Assembly: GCA_023251805.1 (NCBI GenBank)
Contig: JAHEYB010000019.1
Coordinates: 8,774-54,674 of the forward strand
DNA length: 45,901 nucleotides
Direction of reading: 5' to 3'
Source: Bacteroidota bacterium
GTDB lineage: Bacteria > Bacteroidota > Bacteroidia > 2-12-FULL-35-15
In this document: positions 24,402-33,153 of the stretch, piece by piece
How positions within the stretch are numbered: position 1 is the stretch's first letter
Layout: each line of letters starts with the position of its first letter
Position numbers and translations under genes: made by a program
The notes under the pieces: generated by a model
Databases searched by the model: none
Told to the model about the DNA's origin: nothing
What the model saw: only the letters and a program-made list of their open reading frames with translations

Positions 24402-25901
24402 ATGAAAAAAATATTCATCCTTTTTAGTTTCATTATCTCTACAAATATCTGCTATTCCCAAAACTCCAAACTAAAAACAGAAATTGAAACCCTAAAAAAA
24501 GATAACTCCTTACAACATGCAACGTGGAGCATATGTGTTATGAACACGAAAAAAGATTCTGCACTTATTGAATACAATAGCAATATTAGTGTAGTTCCTG
24601 CAAGTACAATGAAAGTAGTAACTACTGCTGCAGCACTTTCCATTTTAGGAAGCGATTTCAAATTTGAAACAAAACTTCAATACGATGGAACATTTGATAC
24701 GATTACCGGTATCTTAAATGGAAATCTATATATTCTTGGTGGTGGAGATCCAACATTGGAATCTCAGTATTTTAAAGATAAAAAGGACAGCACAAGCATT
24801 TTGGAAAAATGGGCGATTATTTTAAAAGCGAAAGGAATAAAATCAATACAAGGTGCAGTTATTGGAGATGCGAGTGCTTTTGAAGATAACATGATTCCGG
24901 CAAATTGGATTTGGGCAGACATGGGGAATTATTTCGGAGCGGGGGCTTGCGGACTCACTTATCACGATAATAAATATTCTGCTTTTTTTAAATCAGGGGC
25001 AGCCGGAACAGAAACATTTATCACTTCCATTGAACCTACAATTGGTGAACTGCTATTAGTAAATCATGTTACTGCAGGTGGGAATGACGACAATGCATTC
25101 ATCTATGGTTCGCCATATTCTAATTACAGAACAGTTTCTGGTACCATTCCATCAAACAAAACTAATTATGAAGTAGAAGGTGCCATTCCTGATCCTGCTT
25201 TGTTTTGTGCACAAGAAATGACTCGTGCTTTAAAAAATGCAGGAATTACTGTTGCAAAAAATGCCACCACTGTTCGAGCTGAAAAAGACTTTGAAGCCAC
25301 AAACAAAACAACATCTTCTTATAAAAAATTAGAATACGATGTAAAAAAACGCGCTGATTTTTATACTCACTACTCTCCTACCCTGGATAAGATTGTATAC
25401 TGGACCAATATTAAAAGTTTGAATTTATATGCAGAACATTTATTAAAATTCATTGCTTACAAAAAAACAGGATTGGGTTCTACAAATGCGGGAACAGATA
25501 TTGTAACAAATTTTTGGAAAACCAAAGGTGTAGATGTAAGTGGATTTTTTATGAATGATGGCTCGGGCTTAGCAAGAGCAAATGTGATCACAACAAAAAT
25601 ACAAACACAAATTTTACGCATAATGTCCAGTGATAAAAATTTTACTTCTTTTTTTAATTCATTACCCATTGCAGGAAAATCAGGTTCTATGGGAAGCTTG
25701 TGTGAGGGAACATTTGCTGAAAACAATATGAGAGCCAAAACTGGGTACATCACTCGTGCAAGAGGATACACCGGATATGTAAAAAACAGAAAAGGTGAAT
25801 TACTTTGTTTTTCTGTTTTAGCAAATAATTACGAATGTAGTCCGACAGAAATGAAATTAAAATTAGAAAAGTTGTTGGTAGCGATTGCGGAGTGTGAGTA
25901 A
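24402..25901 (+). CDS. dacB: D-alanyl-D-alanine carboxypeptidase/endopeptidase, PBP4 (S13) type
   Basis: A 499-aa penicillin-binding protein with a signal peptide (1-20). The S13 active-site set is complete: Ser68-x-x-Lys71 in PASTMK, SxN as Ser339-Leu340-Asn341 in IKSLNLYAEHLLK (SDN in E. coli), and Lys446-Thr-Gly in RAKTGYI. It trims the terminal D-Ala or cleaves peptide cross-links in periplasmic peptidoglycan. The long insert between the first two motifs (about 90-330) is typical of this class. It is a single gene; the start at 24402 gives the signal peptide directly. Confidence 0.94.
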   Translation: MKKIFILFSFIISTNICYSQNSKLKTEIETLKKDNSLQHATWSICVMNTKKDSALIEYNSNISVVPASTMKVVTTAAALSILGSDFKFETKLQYDGTFDTITGILNGNLYILGGGDPTLESQYFKDKKDSTSILEKWAIILKAKGIKSIQGAVIGDASAFEDNMIPANWIWADMGNYFGAGACGLTYHDNKYSAFFKSGAAGTETFITSIEPTIGELLLVNHVTAGGNDDNAFIYGSPYSNYRTVSGTIPSNKTNYEVEGAIPDPALFCAQEMTRALKNAGITVAKNATTVRAEKDFEATNKTTSSYKKLEYDVKKRADFYTHYSPTLDKIVYWTNIKSLNLYAEHLLKFIAYKKTGLGSTNAGTDIVTNFWKTKGVDVSGFFMNDGSGLARANVITTKIQTQILRIMSSDKNFTSFFNSLPIAGKSGSMGSLCEGTFAENNMRAKTGYITRARGYTGYVKNRKGELLCFSVLANNYECSPTEMKLKLEKLLVAIAECE

Positions 25902-25918
25902 AAAAAGATTATTAGGAC

Positions 25919-26002
25919 AATTCCCCCTTAGAAAAAGGGGGATTTGACTCAGAATTTTATTAGCAATCCCCCAGCCCCCTTCACCAAGGGGGAATCGCTT
26001 CG
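25919..26002. repeat. C/G-rich palindromic repeat block
   Basis: Two hairpins in a row: ATTCCCCCTT/AAGGGGGATT and AATCCCCCAGCCCCCTT with AAGGGGGAATC. It fills the gap between convergent genes and is far more GC-rich than its surroundings, like 4692-4722. Confidence 0.75.
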
Positions 26003-26019
26003 GAAAAATATTTTCGACC

Positions 26020-26811
26020 TTACAACAACCCCTTCTGCCAAAGTGAGCACACATCCATAGTAATTGCAACGCTATAGTGGATTGCAACTCCCAACCAAAT
26101 ACTTCTGCTCTTTAAACTCAGTGTTCCCAAAACAATACCTGCTGCTATGGCTGCAAGAGTTTCTGGAAAAGGTTTTCCGAAATGTATCATACAATACGGA
26201 ATGGTCATCACAAATACTGAATAAAATCCAAAACGTTGTTTGCTGCCATGTAATAAAAATCCGCGAAAGAAAAATTCCAAGGCAAAAAACTGAATAAAAT
26301 AAACGACTTCCCAAATAAATAAATTTGGATATATGGCTTCCCCTTTTTCTAAATTATAAAAAGGATAACGAGCCTGAAAGCTTTCGGTACGAGAGAAAAA
26401 TAAAACCAAAGGAATCATTACACAAAGCATAATGATATAAATTTTATTGTCTTTGAAAGCCCCCTTAAAACTCAATCCGTAATCTGAAAATTTTTCTTTA
26501 AAGACAAATTTTATCAGAATAAAAGGAGGAACAATGTAAAAGAAAATAACATTGGAGGCCCAATAGATTAATCGGTGTAACTCTGCATTGGGATGGATAG
26601 TAGTTAAATTTTCGAAGGAATTTGCCAACGAGTTTAAACCAACGTTTTGCAAAAACTGCAGCAAAAATTTAGGGTCTCCCAAATAGCGAATCATAGTAAG
26701 AGAAAAAGCAACAGTAATGCAGATGAGCATTACTTTATAATCAGGCTTTGAATCTTTTTTGATTTCTTTTTCTGCCGAATGAAAAGCTGTGGAAACTAAT
26801 TTAGAAATCAA
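26020..26811 (-). CDS. CPBP-type intramembrane metalloprotease (ABI family), variant motif
   Basis: A 263-aa protein with about 6-8 hydrophobic segments. CPBP proteases carry EExxxR, FxxxH and HxxxN/D motifs that bind a metal within the membrane. Here the first is LEFFFR (Glu179, Arg183), so the first of the paired glutamates is Leu; motif 2 is CMIHFGKP (His210) followed by PETL (Glu217), and motif 3 is WLGVAIHYSVAITMD (His245). Prenyl-protein processing is the eukaryotic role; bacterial members act in bacteriocin immunity or surface-protein processing. The missing glutamate makes activity uncertain. It is the last gene of a three-gene overlapping operon with 26801 and 27547. Confidence 0.78.
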   Translation of the reverse strand: MISKLVSTAFHSAEKEIKKDSKPDYKVMLICITVAFSLTMIRYLGDPKFLLQFLQNVGLNSLANSFENLTTIHPNAELHRLIYWASNVIFFYIVPPFILIKFVFKEKFSDYGLSFKGAFKDNKIYIIMLCVMIPLVLFFSRTESFQARYPFYNLEKGEAIYPNLFIWEVVYFIQFFALEFFFRGFLLHGSKQRFGFYSVFVMTIPYCMIHFGKPFPETLAAIAAGIVLGTLSLKSRSIWLGVAIHYSVAITMDVCSLWQKGLL

Positions 26812-27550
26812 AATTCAATGTTGTAATCCAACCTCGGTATAAATCCGTTAAATAAGTCATTTGCTGAGTACCCGTATAACCTATCTTGCTCGACTTATCC
26901 AACAATTGTTTTTCACTTGTAAAAGGTAAGTACTCACGAGTACGCAAATCAAATAAAATGTATTCAATTTCTCCCCTTCCCTCTTGCAACAAAGCTGCAT
27001 CTTTTGAATTATCCACTTTTGCAATAACAAAATTTTCGTCAAATGCCATTTGTGAAATATTTTTCAAATAAACACTATCGTTCACATCGCTAAGTATTTC
27101 ACCGGAAAAATCGGTTGGCGAATATCTAATAGACAAAGGATATACAAAAGGAACAATAATTTTACCATCCTCCGTATTTTCGGCCAGTTTATTCTCATAA
27201 TAATCTCCCGGCACTTTATCTTTAAGTGATTCGTTGGTGTATTTTTTCAAAGTATCTAAAAAATAACCTCGTTCTTCTTTATTGTAAGCATCGTTATCAT
27301 CGTTGTAGGTCAAACCATCATTTTTATGTTCATCCAGCCACTCTACGCCTGATCTAACTTTTTCTCCTATTTTTCTTACCATATAAAAAATAGAAATAAT
27401 CAAAATGCATAAGGACAAAGCAAAAGCACTTCCCCAAATTGCAGCATTTTTGTTTTTCCCGCTTGCTAAAGAAATAATTGTAAAAATAACAGTCACTAGC
27501 GTAGCTATACCGCCAATTATAATTCCAATAATAAAAAGTGTTGCGTTCAT
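26801..27550 (-). CDS. Membrane protein of unknown function, middle gene of the propeller/CPBP operon
   Basis: A 249-aa protein not recognised as a named family. Two N-terminal transmembrane helices (about 4-28, LFIIGIIIGGIATLVTVIF, and 36-57, AIWGSAFALSLCILIISIF) precede a soluble, acidic, beta-rich domain (EEYGE-like acidic stretches, FVYPLSIRYSPTDFSGEIL, EIEYILFDLRTREYLPF). It overlaps the upstream propeller gene by 4 bases (ATGA) and the downstream CPBP gene by 11 bases, so the three are translationally coupled and probably work together in the inner membrane or periplasm. Confidence 0.7.
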   Translation of the reverse strand: MNATLFIIGIIIGGIATLVTVIFTIISLASGKNKNAAIWGSAFALSLCILIISIFYMVRKIGEKVRSGVEWLDEHKNDGLTYNDDNDAYNKEERGYFLDTLKKYTNESLKDKVPGDYYENKLAENTEDGKIIVPFVYPLSIRYSPTDFSGEILSDVNDSVYLKNISQMAFDENFVIAKVDNSKDAALLQEGRGEIEYILFDLRTREYLPFTSEKQLLDKSSKIGYTGTQQMTYLTDLYRGWITTLNFDF

Positions 27551-28716
27551 TGTTTTAAAATTTTCACCAAAAATACATCATTATTTCCATTTGTAATACT
27601 TAGAGTGTTTCCAACTATTATATAAGAGTTTTCCGTTTCAACAATATTATAGGCGGCATCATCTGCATTGCCTCCATAGTCTTTTTGCCATTCCATATTT
27701 CCTGCTGCATCTGTTTTTACTAAATATGCCTGCTCGTAATTATTTCCAAAACTGGAAGTCCTTCCGGCAAAAATAAAACCTCCGTCATCCGATTGCTCCC
27801 CATGCTCAGCCCCATCGTGAAAGCTTCCTCCATAATTATTTTCCCAAAAAATTGTTCCGTTACCTGATATTTTTAAAGCGTAAACGTTGTGCTCAATATG
27901 TCCAAAACTGGCTGTATGTCCACAAATAATAAAATTTCCATCGGTAGTAGGTCTTATACTTACCGCTTGCTCATATTCGCTTCCTCCGTACAACCATGAG
28001 TTTAGTGAATCTCCAAGGCTATTTACTTTAACAACAAAACAATCGCGGTTTACCGCTCCGAAATTATCTGTAAAGCAAAACAACATTATATTTCCGCTGT
28101 CGGCATTACACAAGCTAATTCCACCATCATCCAATGCGCCACCATAGGTTTTTGTCCAAATAACAATTCCGCTTGGATTTATTTTTAATAGATAAATATC
28201 TCTCAAACCGCTTCCAAAACTGGACGTGAGTCCATTCATTAAATAATTGCCATCGCTTGCAATTACAATATCTTCACCTACTTCATCACCTGCTCCACCA
28301 TATTCTTTTTGCCAAAGCAAAACCCCGGAAGTGTCAATTTTAATAAGGTAAATATCGTTTCCACCTGCTCCATAGCTATTGGTTGTACCAATTATAAGCA
28401 AATTACCATCTGTTGTTTTTATGATTTCGTTGGGCTCATCGTTTCCGCTACCGCCAAATGTTTTTGACCAAATGGTATTTCCCTTGGCATCTGTTTTTAT
28501 CAGATAAATATCTTTTTGTCCCGCCCCTAAACTATTGGTAGAAGCCACTACAAACAAATCGCCATTGGTATATTCCAACACTGCTTTTCCAAATTCATCG
28601 TTTGCCCCACCATAATTTTTTTGAAATTCGGAAGGTTTTAAATCAGGAATTGGCGGGTCTTTTTTACAAGAGATAATTGCAATTGAAAGTAAAAAAAGTA
28701 GGAAATAATATTTCAT
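27547..28716 (-). CDS. Seven-repeat beta-propeller lipoprotein
   Basis: A 389-aa protein with lipoprotein signal MKYYFLLFLLSIAIISC (Cys17). The rest is seven repeats of about 52 residues, each with YGG near its start, a DG(N/D)xxxxG stretch in the middle, the SFGxGxxDIYLIKxDxxG segment and a terminal W (for example KTDAKGNTIW, KIDTSGVLLW, KINPSGIVIW). Seven blades would close a full beta-propeller. Similar repeat proteins are surface or periplasmic and bind ligands; no catalytic site is visible. It starts the operon that continues with the membrane protein (ATGA overlap) and the CPBP protease, which may process or anchor it (inference). Confidence 0.8.
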   Translation of the reverse strand: MKYYFLLFLLSIAIISCKKDPPIPDLKPSEFQKNYGGANDEFGKAVLEYTNGDLFVVASTNSLGAGQKDIYLIKTDAKGNTIWSKTFGGSGNDEPNEIIKTTDGNLLIIGTTNSYGAGGNDIYLIKIDTSGVLLWQKEYGGAGDEVGEDIVIASDGNYLMNGLTSSFGSGLRDIYLLKINPSGIVIWTKTYGGALDDGGISLCNADSGNIMLFCFTDNFGAVNRDCFVVKVNSLGDSLNSWLYGGSEYEQAVSIRPTTDGNFIICGHTASFGHIEHNVYALKISGNGTIFWENNYGGSFHDGAEHGEQSDDGGFIFAGRTSSFGNNYEQAYLVKTDAAGNMEWQKDYGGNADDAAYNIVETENSYIIVGNTLSITNGNNDVFLVKILKQ

Positions 28717-28808
28717 AGTTTAAAGATATGGCTGGAAACGAAAAAATCCAATAATTATTTGATTTTCAAGGCGGATAGGGGCTAAAATCATCTTTTTTAC
28801 TGATATTC

Positions 28809-28839
28809 TTTGCACGAATGGAAAATAAACCTATTTTTG
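28809..28839 (+). promoter_or_regulatory. Promoter of tRNA-Asp
   Basis: TTTG at 28809-28812 is 19 bases before TATTTTTG at 28832-28839, an excellent match to the Bacteroidota -33/-7 pattern. Transcription would begin about 28846, some 38 bases ahead of the mature tRNA. Confidence 0.65.
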
Positions 28840-28883
28840 CAGTCCAATTCTGAGGAATATCGTTTAGAATTGTACTATTTTGA

Positions 28884-28957
28884 GGTTTGGTAGTTCAGCT
28901 GGTTAGAATGCCTGCCTGTCACGCAGGAGGTCGCGGGTTCGAGTCCCGTCCAGACCG
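28884..28957 (+). tRNA. tRNA-Asp(GUC)
   Basis: A 74-base tRNA. Acceptor GGTTTGG (28884-28890) pairs with CCAGACC (28950-28956) with one G-T pair and discriminator G. The anticodon stem CCTGC/GCAGG closes the loop CTGTCAC with anticodon GTC, aspartate. The T arm has GGTTCGAGTCC. The 3' CCA is not encoded. Confidence 0.96.
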
Positions 28958-28967
28958 CTCAAAATGC

Positions 28968-29001
28968 AAAAGTCCTTCATAGAAATATGAAGGACTTTTT
29001 T
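28968..29001 (+). terminator. Intrinsic terminator of tRNA-Asp
   Basis: AAAAGTCCTTCAT and ATGAAGGACTTTT form a 13-bp stem followed by a T-run. Confidence 0.88.
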
Positions 29002-29016
29002 GTTTTTAGGTACATT

Positions 29017-29385
29017 CTAGAGTTTCTTTTTAAATACGTTCAGATATGGATTATAATAGAAACTAAATGCTTTCGGCATACTGCAACAGCTTAAAATTTC
29101 TTTACCAATAATATTTGACTTCAAATCAGAAACTGGAATGAAAGACAAATCCTTCAGATCATTTGCTAGTCCTCCAACGACAATAGCAATAAACACAGGC
29201 AAATCAGAATTGAGAGCAAAAGCTTTATAATTGTTAAATTTTTTAATATCTAGTTCAATCCTACCATACTAATAATTTGTTGCAAACTTACATTCAACCG
29301 CAAACCTTTTAGAATGTTCCTTAAATTTAAACTTAAGAAAATGTCCAATCTCTTTTAGATTATACGAGTACAATTTGGTCTGACG
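29017..29385 (-). pseudogene. Decayed gene with nuclease-like ExK motif, one in-frame stop
   Basis: The minus-strand frame runs open from about 29385 to the stop at 29017, broken by one TAG. It reads YSYNLKEIGHFLKFKFKE, FAVECKFATNY, stop, YGRIELDIKKFNNYKAFAL, PVFIAIVVGGLANDLKDLSF, FIPVSDLKSNIIGKEIL. The EIGH...FAVECKFA pattern (E-x-K after a hydrophobic strand) followed by a YKAFALNSDLPVFIAI-type strand recalls PD-(D/E)XK nuclease-like folds, but the family cannot be named from this length. No start codon and no upstream half are present, since the promoter of the next gene begins at 29404. I infer a truncated and stop-disrupted remnant; the 61-codon piece after the stop could in theory be expressed from its Met at 29202. 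Confidence 0.6.
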
Positions 29386-29403
29386 TTAAACACATATGGG
29401 CTT

Positions 29404-29434
29404 TTTGTTTTTGTCACAAATAAAACTATCTTTA
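29404..29434 (+). promoter_or_regulatory. Promoter of the T9SS cargo gene at 29463
   Basis: TTTG at 29404-29407, a 19-base spacer, then TATCTTTA (seven of eight of TAnnTTTG). Transcription would begin near 29441, 22 bases before the ATG. Confidence 0.55.
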
Positions 29435-29462
29435 TTATGAATAAACTACTAAACTCAAAACA

Positions 29463-30473
29463 ATGAAAAAAAACTACTTTATAACTCTGTTATGCTTCTT
29501 TGCAATAATGCAAGCATCGGCACAATGCACTACTAGCTGTGCGTATGTTGCTTCTTCAACTGGAATTGGAAGTTCAACAATTGTAACGCTTCTTAAACCT
29601 ACAGGTGTTGTTGCAAACGATGTAATGATTGCTGCAATCCACTCTGGATGGTGTGGTGCAAATACTATTGTCCCTCCAGCTGGCTGGACATTAATCAATT
29701 CAACCAGCAATACCGGACCAGGTTGTGGTTCAACTAGTACTCAAATTTTATTGGCAACTTACTATAAAGTAGCTGGTGCTTCAGAACCAAGTGCTTATAT
29801 TTTTACTGGAACGTCTTCTCAATATTTAGTGGGTGGAATTTCGGCTTACACAGGTGTGAATATTTCTTCACCTATAAATGCAAGTAGCAGTTTTGGAGCA
29901 CAAGAAGCATGTGCAAATATTGTTGCCAACAGCGTTACAACTACCGCAGCATGTACACGTTTGGTTTCTGTTTTTGTTTGCAGTGTAAACTCAAGTGCTA
30001 CCAACATTGTTCCTCCAGTCTCTTTAACCGAACGCTTAGATGTTGGAAATACAGGTAACCATCCATGGGGAAACGAAAATCTAGAAATTTCGGATGAATC
30101 CATTTCTACAGCTGGTGCTACTGGGAACAGATCGGCTGCATTAACAGGTTGTTCAGGATTAAGTTGGGCTACTGCCGGACAATTAATTGCATTAACATGT
30201 CAAACGTCAACGGGCATAAACGATGTATCCTTAAGCAATTCATTTGCAATTGTTCCAAATCCATCTAATGGAATTTTTGAAGTGAGCATGTTAGAAAAAA
30301 CTACCATTTCATGTAACATGGAAGTGTTTGATTGTTTAGGTAGAAACATTAAACAAACAGAAATTAAAGAACTAAAAACCGTTGTTGATTTAAGCGGCTT
30401 CCCAAAAGGAATTTATTTTGTGAAATTAGTTTCTGAAGAAGGAACTGTTGTGAAAAAAATCGTGATTCAGTAA
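29463..30473 (+). CDS. Secreted protein with T9SS sorting domain
   Basis: A 336-aa protein. Signal peptide 1-20 ends near ASAQ. The body is Ser/Thr/Gly/Asn-rich with even-spaced cysteines; SSTIVTLLKPTGVVANDVMIAAI and PPAGWTLINSTSN belong to a beta-sandwich domain often seen in secreted and phage-tail-like proteins (the PSGVxxGDxxVA...PxGWT pattern). It is likely a binding module. Residues about 255-336 are the T9SS type A sorting domain (AIVPNPSNGIFEV, MEVFDCLGRNIKQTEI, GIYFVKLVSEEG, KKIVIQ). No enzyme motif is seen. It has its own promoter and ends at a strong terminator (30493). Confidence 0.85.
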   Translation: MKKNYFITLLCFFAIMQASAQCTTSCAYVASSTGIGSSTIVTLLKPTGVVANDVMIAAIHSGWCGANTIVPPAGWTLINSTSNTGPGCGSTSTQILLATYYKVAGASEPSAYIFTGTSSQYLVGGISAYTGVNISSPINASSSFGAQEACANIVANSVTTTAACTRLVSVFVCSVNSSATNIVPPVSLTERLDVGNTGNHPWGNENLEISDESISTAGATGNRSAALTGCSGLSWATAGQLIALTCQTSTGINDVSLSNSFAIVPNPSNGIFEVSMLEKTTISCNMEVFDCLGRNIKQTEIKELKTVVDLSGFPKGIYFVKLVSEEGTVVKKIVIQ

Positions 30474-30492
30474 TTGTAATTTTTGAAAAATG

Positions 30493-30525
30493 AAAGTCCT
30501 CCCGAGCATCCGGGGGACTTTTTTG
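30493..30525 (+). terminator. Intrinsic terminator after the T9SS cargo gene
   Basis: AAGTCC(T)CCCG pairs with CCGGGGGACTT across a short loop, then a T-run. Confidence 0.85.
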
Positions 30526-30551
30526 TTATTAGACCATTTTATAAGAAAACC

Positions 30552-31031
30552 TTAGACTTGTTTATTTAGAATTTTGAGCAAATCTTCCAACTGCTCAAGA
30601 GGAATTTTTACAACTGATTCAATTTTTGCTTCATGCTCACCAATTACTAAGGTGCCAATTTTCTCATCTTCATATCCAATACTATTAATTGAAAAAGTCA
30701 AATTATCAAATTTTATTTCTTTTTTACCATCCTTAAACCACTTATAGTTTGCCTCATAAGTAAGAGTGTCTCCATTAATTTCAATCTCTTCTTGACCAAA
30801 AGTATTCCATAAAAAAAATTTCAAAATGTGAAAACCCAGAAAACCAGAAACGAAAATTGTTATTATAAACCCAATATGAAAACCTTTTCCAATAGCCATC
30901 GCTCCAATCATACCAATTGTTGGGAAAATAAATAATCCAGCTCCTAGCAAGAGCAAAAAAACTCTTAAAATTGCAGGGCCTCTTTTAACCTTGAGTATTA
31001 AATTATTATTTTGAAATTCGAATTGATTCAT
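30552..31031 (-). CDS. Small two-helix membrane protein of unknown function
   Basis: A 159-aa protein starting at 31031 (MNQFEFQNNN); the longer frame would run through the terminator of the neighbouring peptidase gene. Two hydrophobic segments (about 20-43, LRVFLLLLGAGLFIFPTIG, and 48-70, GKGFHIGFIITIFVSGFLGFHI) are followed by a soluble beta-rich part with WKDGKKEIKFDNLTFSINSI-like strands, resembling PH-like membrane-associated domains. No name is assigned. Downstream of the S9 peptidase gene on the same strand, but separated from it by a terminator. Confidence 0.65.
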   Translation of the reverse strand: MNQFEFQNNNLILKVKRGPAILRVFLLLLGAGLFIFPTIGMIGAMAIGKGFHIGFIITIFVSGFLGFHILKFFLWNTFGQEEIEINGDTLTYEANYKWFKDGKKEIKFDNLTFSINSIGYEDEKIGTLVIGEHEAKIESVVKIPLEQLEDLLKILNKQV

Positions 31032-31052
31032 GAATAATATGTTTCGTTTTGT

Positions 31053-31085
31053 AAAAAACAAAAAGGGCTTAAACAAGCCCTTTTC
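31053..31085 (-). terminator. Intrinsic terminator of the S9 peptidase gene
   Basis: On the minus strand AAAAGGGCTTG and TAAGCCCTTTT form a stem with a short loop, followed by a T-rich run. It starts three bases after the stop codon. Confidence 0.85.
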
Positions 31086-31087
31086 AA

Positions 31088-33001
31088 TTATAATGTTTCT
31101 TTCAACCATTTATAAAATTCACGTTGCCACACCAATCCATTTTGATCTTTTAGCACCCAGTGATTTTCATTTGGAAAATAAAGTAATTTACTTTTTATAC
31201 CTTGCAATTGTGCTGCTTGAAATGCACCCAATCCTTGTTCGATAGGTACACGGTAATCTTGTCCGCCTTGAATCATTAAAATTGGTGTATCCCATTTTTT
31301 AACTAGATTAACCGGATTAAAATCGTTGTATGTTTTTTGTGCAACTGCATTGTCCTTATCCCAATAGTTTCCACCTAAATCCCAATTCACAAACCACATT
31401 TCTTCCGTTGTACCATACATTGCACGCCAATCAAAAATACCATCGTGAGAAATAAATGTTTTGAAACGTTTGTTATGAATTCCTGCTAAATAATAAACTG
31501 AATATCCTCCGTAGCTTGCACCAATACAACCTAAGCGGTTTTTGTCGCAGAAAGGCTCTTTTGTAAATTCATCAATAGCTGTTAAATAATCTTGCATATT
31601 TTGTCCACCATAATCTCCACTTATTTGCTCATTCCATTTTACTCCATGGCCCGGCATTCCTCTTCTGTTGGGTGCAACAATAATATAACCGTTTGCTGCC
31701 ATCAATTGGAAATTCCATCGATACGAATAAAATTGTGTTAATCCTGATTGTGGTCCACCTTGACAATATAAAATAGTTGGATATTTTTTTTTAGCATCAA
31801 AGTTGGGAGGATAAATCACCCACTCTAACATTTGCTGTCCGTCAGATGTTGTCACCATTCGTTTCTCCACTTTGCTCATATTTATTTTCTGATACTTTTC
31901 ATCGTTGACGTGTGACAATTGAACAACAAATCCTGATAATAAATCTACAGTATAAATTTCAGCCGCATGATTCCAATCGGTACGAGTAACAACCATTTTA
32001 TTACCTGATTGTCCAACCATTGTTTGAATATCAAAATTTCCTTTTGTAATTTGTTTGATGACAGCAGGTTTTTTGGTAAGTGCAGGATCGGTAACAGAAA
32101 ACAATTGAACTGTTCCATCAATCGGAGCTAAAAAGTAAATCATTTTGCCATCGTTGCTCCATCTAAAATCGTTTACCGTTCCATCCCAATCCTTTGTAAT
32201 GTTTAATTTTTCGGTAGGCTCATTTATAACAATGTCATTTTTATCGGACTCATAACCATCTCTTCGCATGCTTAGCCAAGCTAATTTTCCTGTAACAGAA
32301 AAAGCAGGATTCACATCATATCCCATCATTCCTTCCGACATATTTGTAGTTAGCTTAGTAGCTATGTCGTAAGCATAAATATCTGTATTGGTACTTATCG
32401 CATAGGCTTTACCATATTTTTTCTTTGTAACATAAATTACTTGCTTGCCATCCTGACTCCAAATAAAATCTTCGTCTCCACCGGAAGGTTTTTGCGGACA
32501 ATCATGTGGCTCGTTAGGCATAATATCTAGTGTTCCAACTTCTTCTCCATCTTTAAGGGTATTGATAAAAACATGACCAAAAGCGCCATCTTCCCAAGTA
32601 TCCCAGTGACGGTAATTTAAATCGTCATAAATCATTACATCCGATTTTTGAAGGTCGGAATAAACATCTTTACCAAAAATTTTAACAACAGCAACATCAC
32701 GAGAAGAAATACTCATAGCGCCATCAGGAGAAATACGATTATTAGGGATAAGATCTCCCGCCTTAGGGTTTTCAACTGCTTTTCCGCCAATAATAGGCTG
32801 GATAAATACCTGGGTTGTTTTTTTGTCTTCAGCAATGTTGTATGTACGAACAGAATACACAACCGATTTTCCATCTTTAGTGATACCCAAAGCACCTACT
32901 TTACCCATTTGCAAAAGCATTTCAGGAGTAAGATTTTGCATTTGAGCCATAAGTGCTCCAGCAAATAATAGGATAGAAAGAGAGAGAGTGATTTTTTTCA
33001 T
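31088..33001 (-). CDS. S9 family prolyl oligopeptidase/dipeptidyl aminopeptidase-like protein
   Basis: A 637-aa exported serine peptidase. Signal peptide 1-20 ends near LMAQ. The N-terminal half is a beta-propeller (WD40/PD40-like blades, for example GDEDFIWSQDGKQVIYVTKK, FRWSNDGKMIYFLAP). The C-terminal alpha/beta hydrolase domain has the S9 triad: Ser496 in GASYGGYS, Asp582 in GGQDYRVP and His614 in NENHWV, with GGP oxyanion residues near 415. Members cleave short peptides after Pro or Ala in the periplasm for peptide uptake. A -7 box is at 33043-33050. Confidence 0.93.
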   Translation of the reverse strand: MKKITLSLSILLFAGALMAQMQNLTPEMLLQMGKVGALGITKDGKSVVYSVRTYNIAEDKKTTQVFIQPIIGGKAVENPKAGDLIPNNRISPDGAMSISSRDVAVVKIFGKDVYSDLQKSDVMIYDDLNYRHWDTWEDGAFGHVFINTLKDGEEVGTLDIMPNEPHDCPQKPSGGDEDFIWSQDGKQVIYVTKKKYGKAYAISTNTDIYAYDIATKLTTNMSEGMMGYDVNPAFSVTGKLAWLSMRRDGYESDKNDIVINEPTEKLNITKDWDGTVNDFRWSNDGKMIYFLAPIDGTVQLFSVTDPALTKKPAVIKQITKGNFDIQTMVGQSGNKMVVTRTDWNHAAEIYTVDLLSGFVVQLSHVNDEKYQKINMSKVEKRMVTTSDGQQMLEWVIYPPNFDAKKKYPTILYCQGGPQSGLTQFYSYRWNFQLMAANGYIIVAPNRRGMPGHGVKWNEQISGDYGGQNMQDYLTAIDEFTKEPFCDKNRLGCIGASYGGYSVYYLAGIHNKRFKTFISHDGIFDWRAMYGTTEEMWFVNWDLGGNYWDKDNAVAQKTYNDFNPVNLVKKWDTPILMIQGGQDYRVPIEQGLGAFQAAQLQGIKSKLLYFPNENHWVLKDQNGLVWQREFYKWLKETL

Positions 33002-33042
33002 AGAAGTATGTTTTTAAAAGACTATTTTCTTTATTTGGAGGG

Positions 33043-33050
33043 CAAAGATA
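33043..33050 (-). promoter_or_regulatory. -7 element of the S9 peptidase gene
   Basis: TATCTTTG on the minus strand, an exact TAnnTTTG match, 42 bases ahead of the ATG. Confidence 0.5.
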
Positions 33051-33153
33051 ATGGTTTTTTAGGGAAATGGAACGCGGATTACGCTGAAAAAAGGGATAAA
33101 AACGGATTTTATAAAGGGAAAGTCAATTGATGAGAAAAATGAATGATACGAAT

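Noticed and set aside
29017-29202. A 61-codon intact small gene
   Set aside because: The frame continues upstream past a TAG with the same protein-like character, so it is better read as the end of a decayed longer gene.
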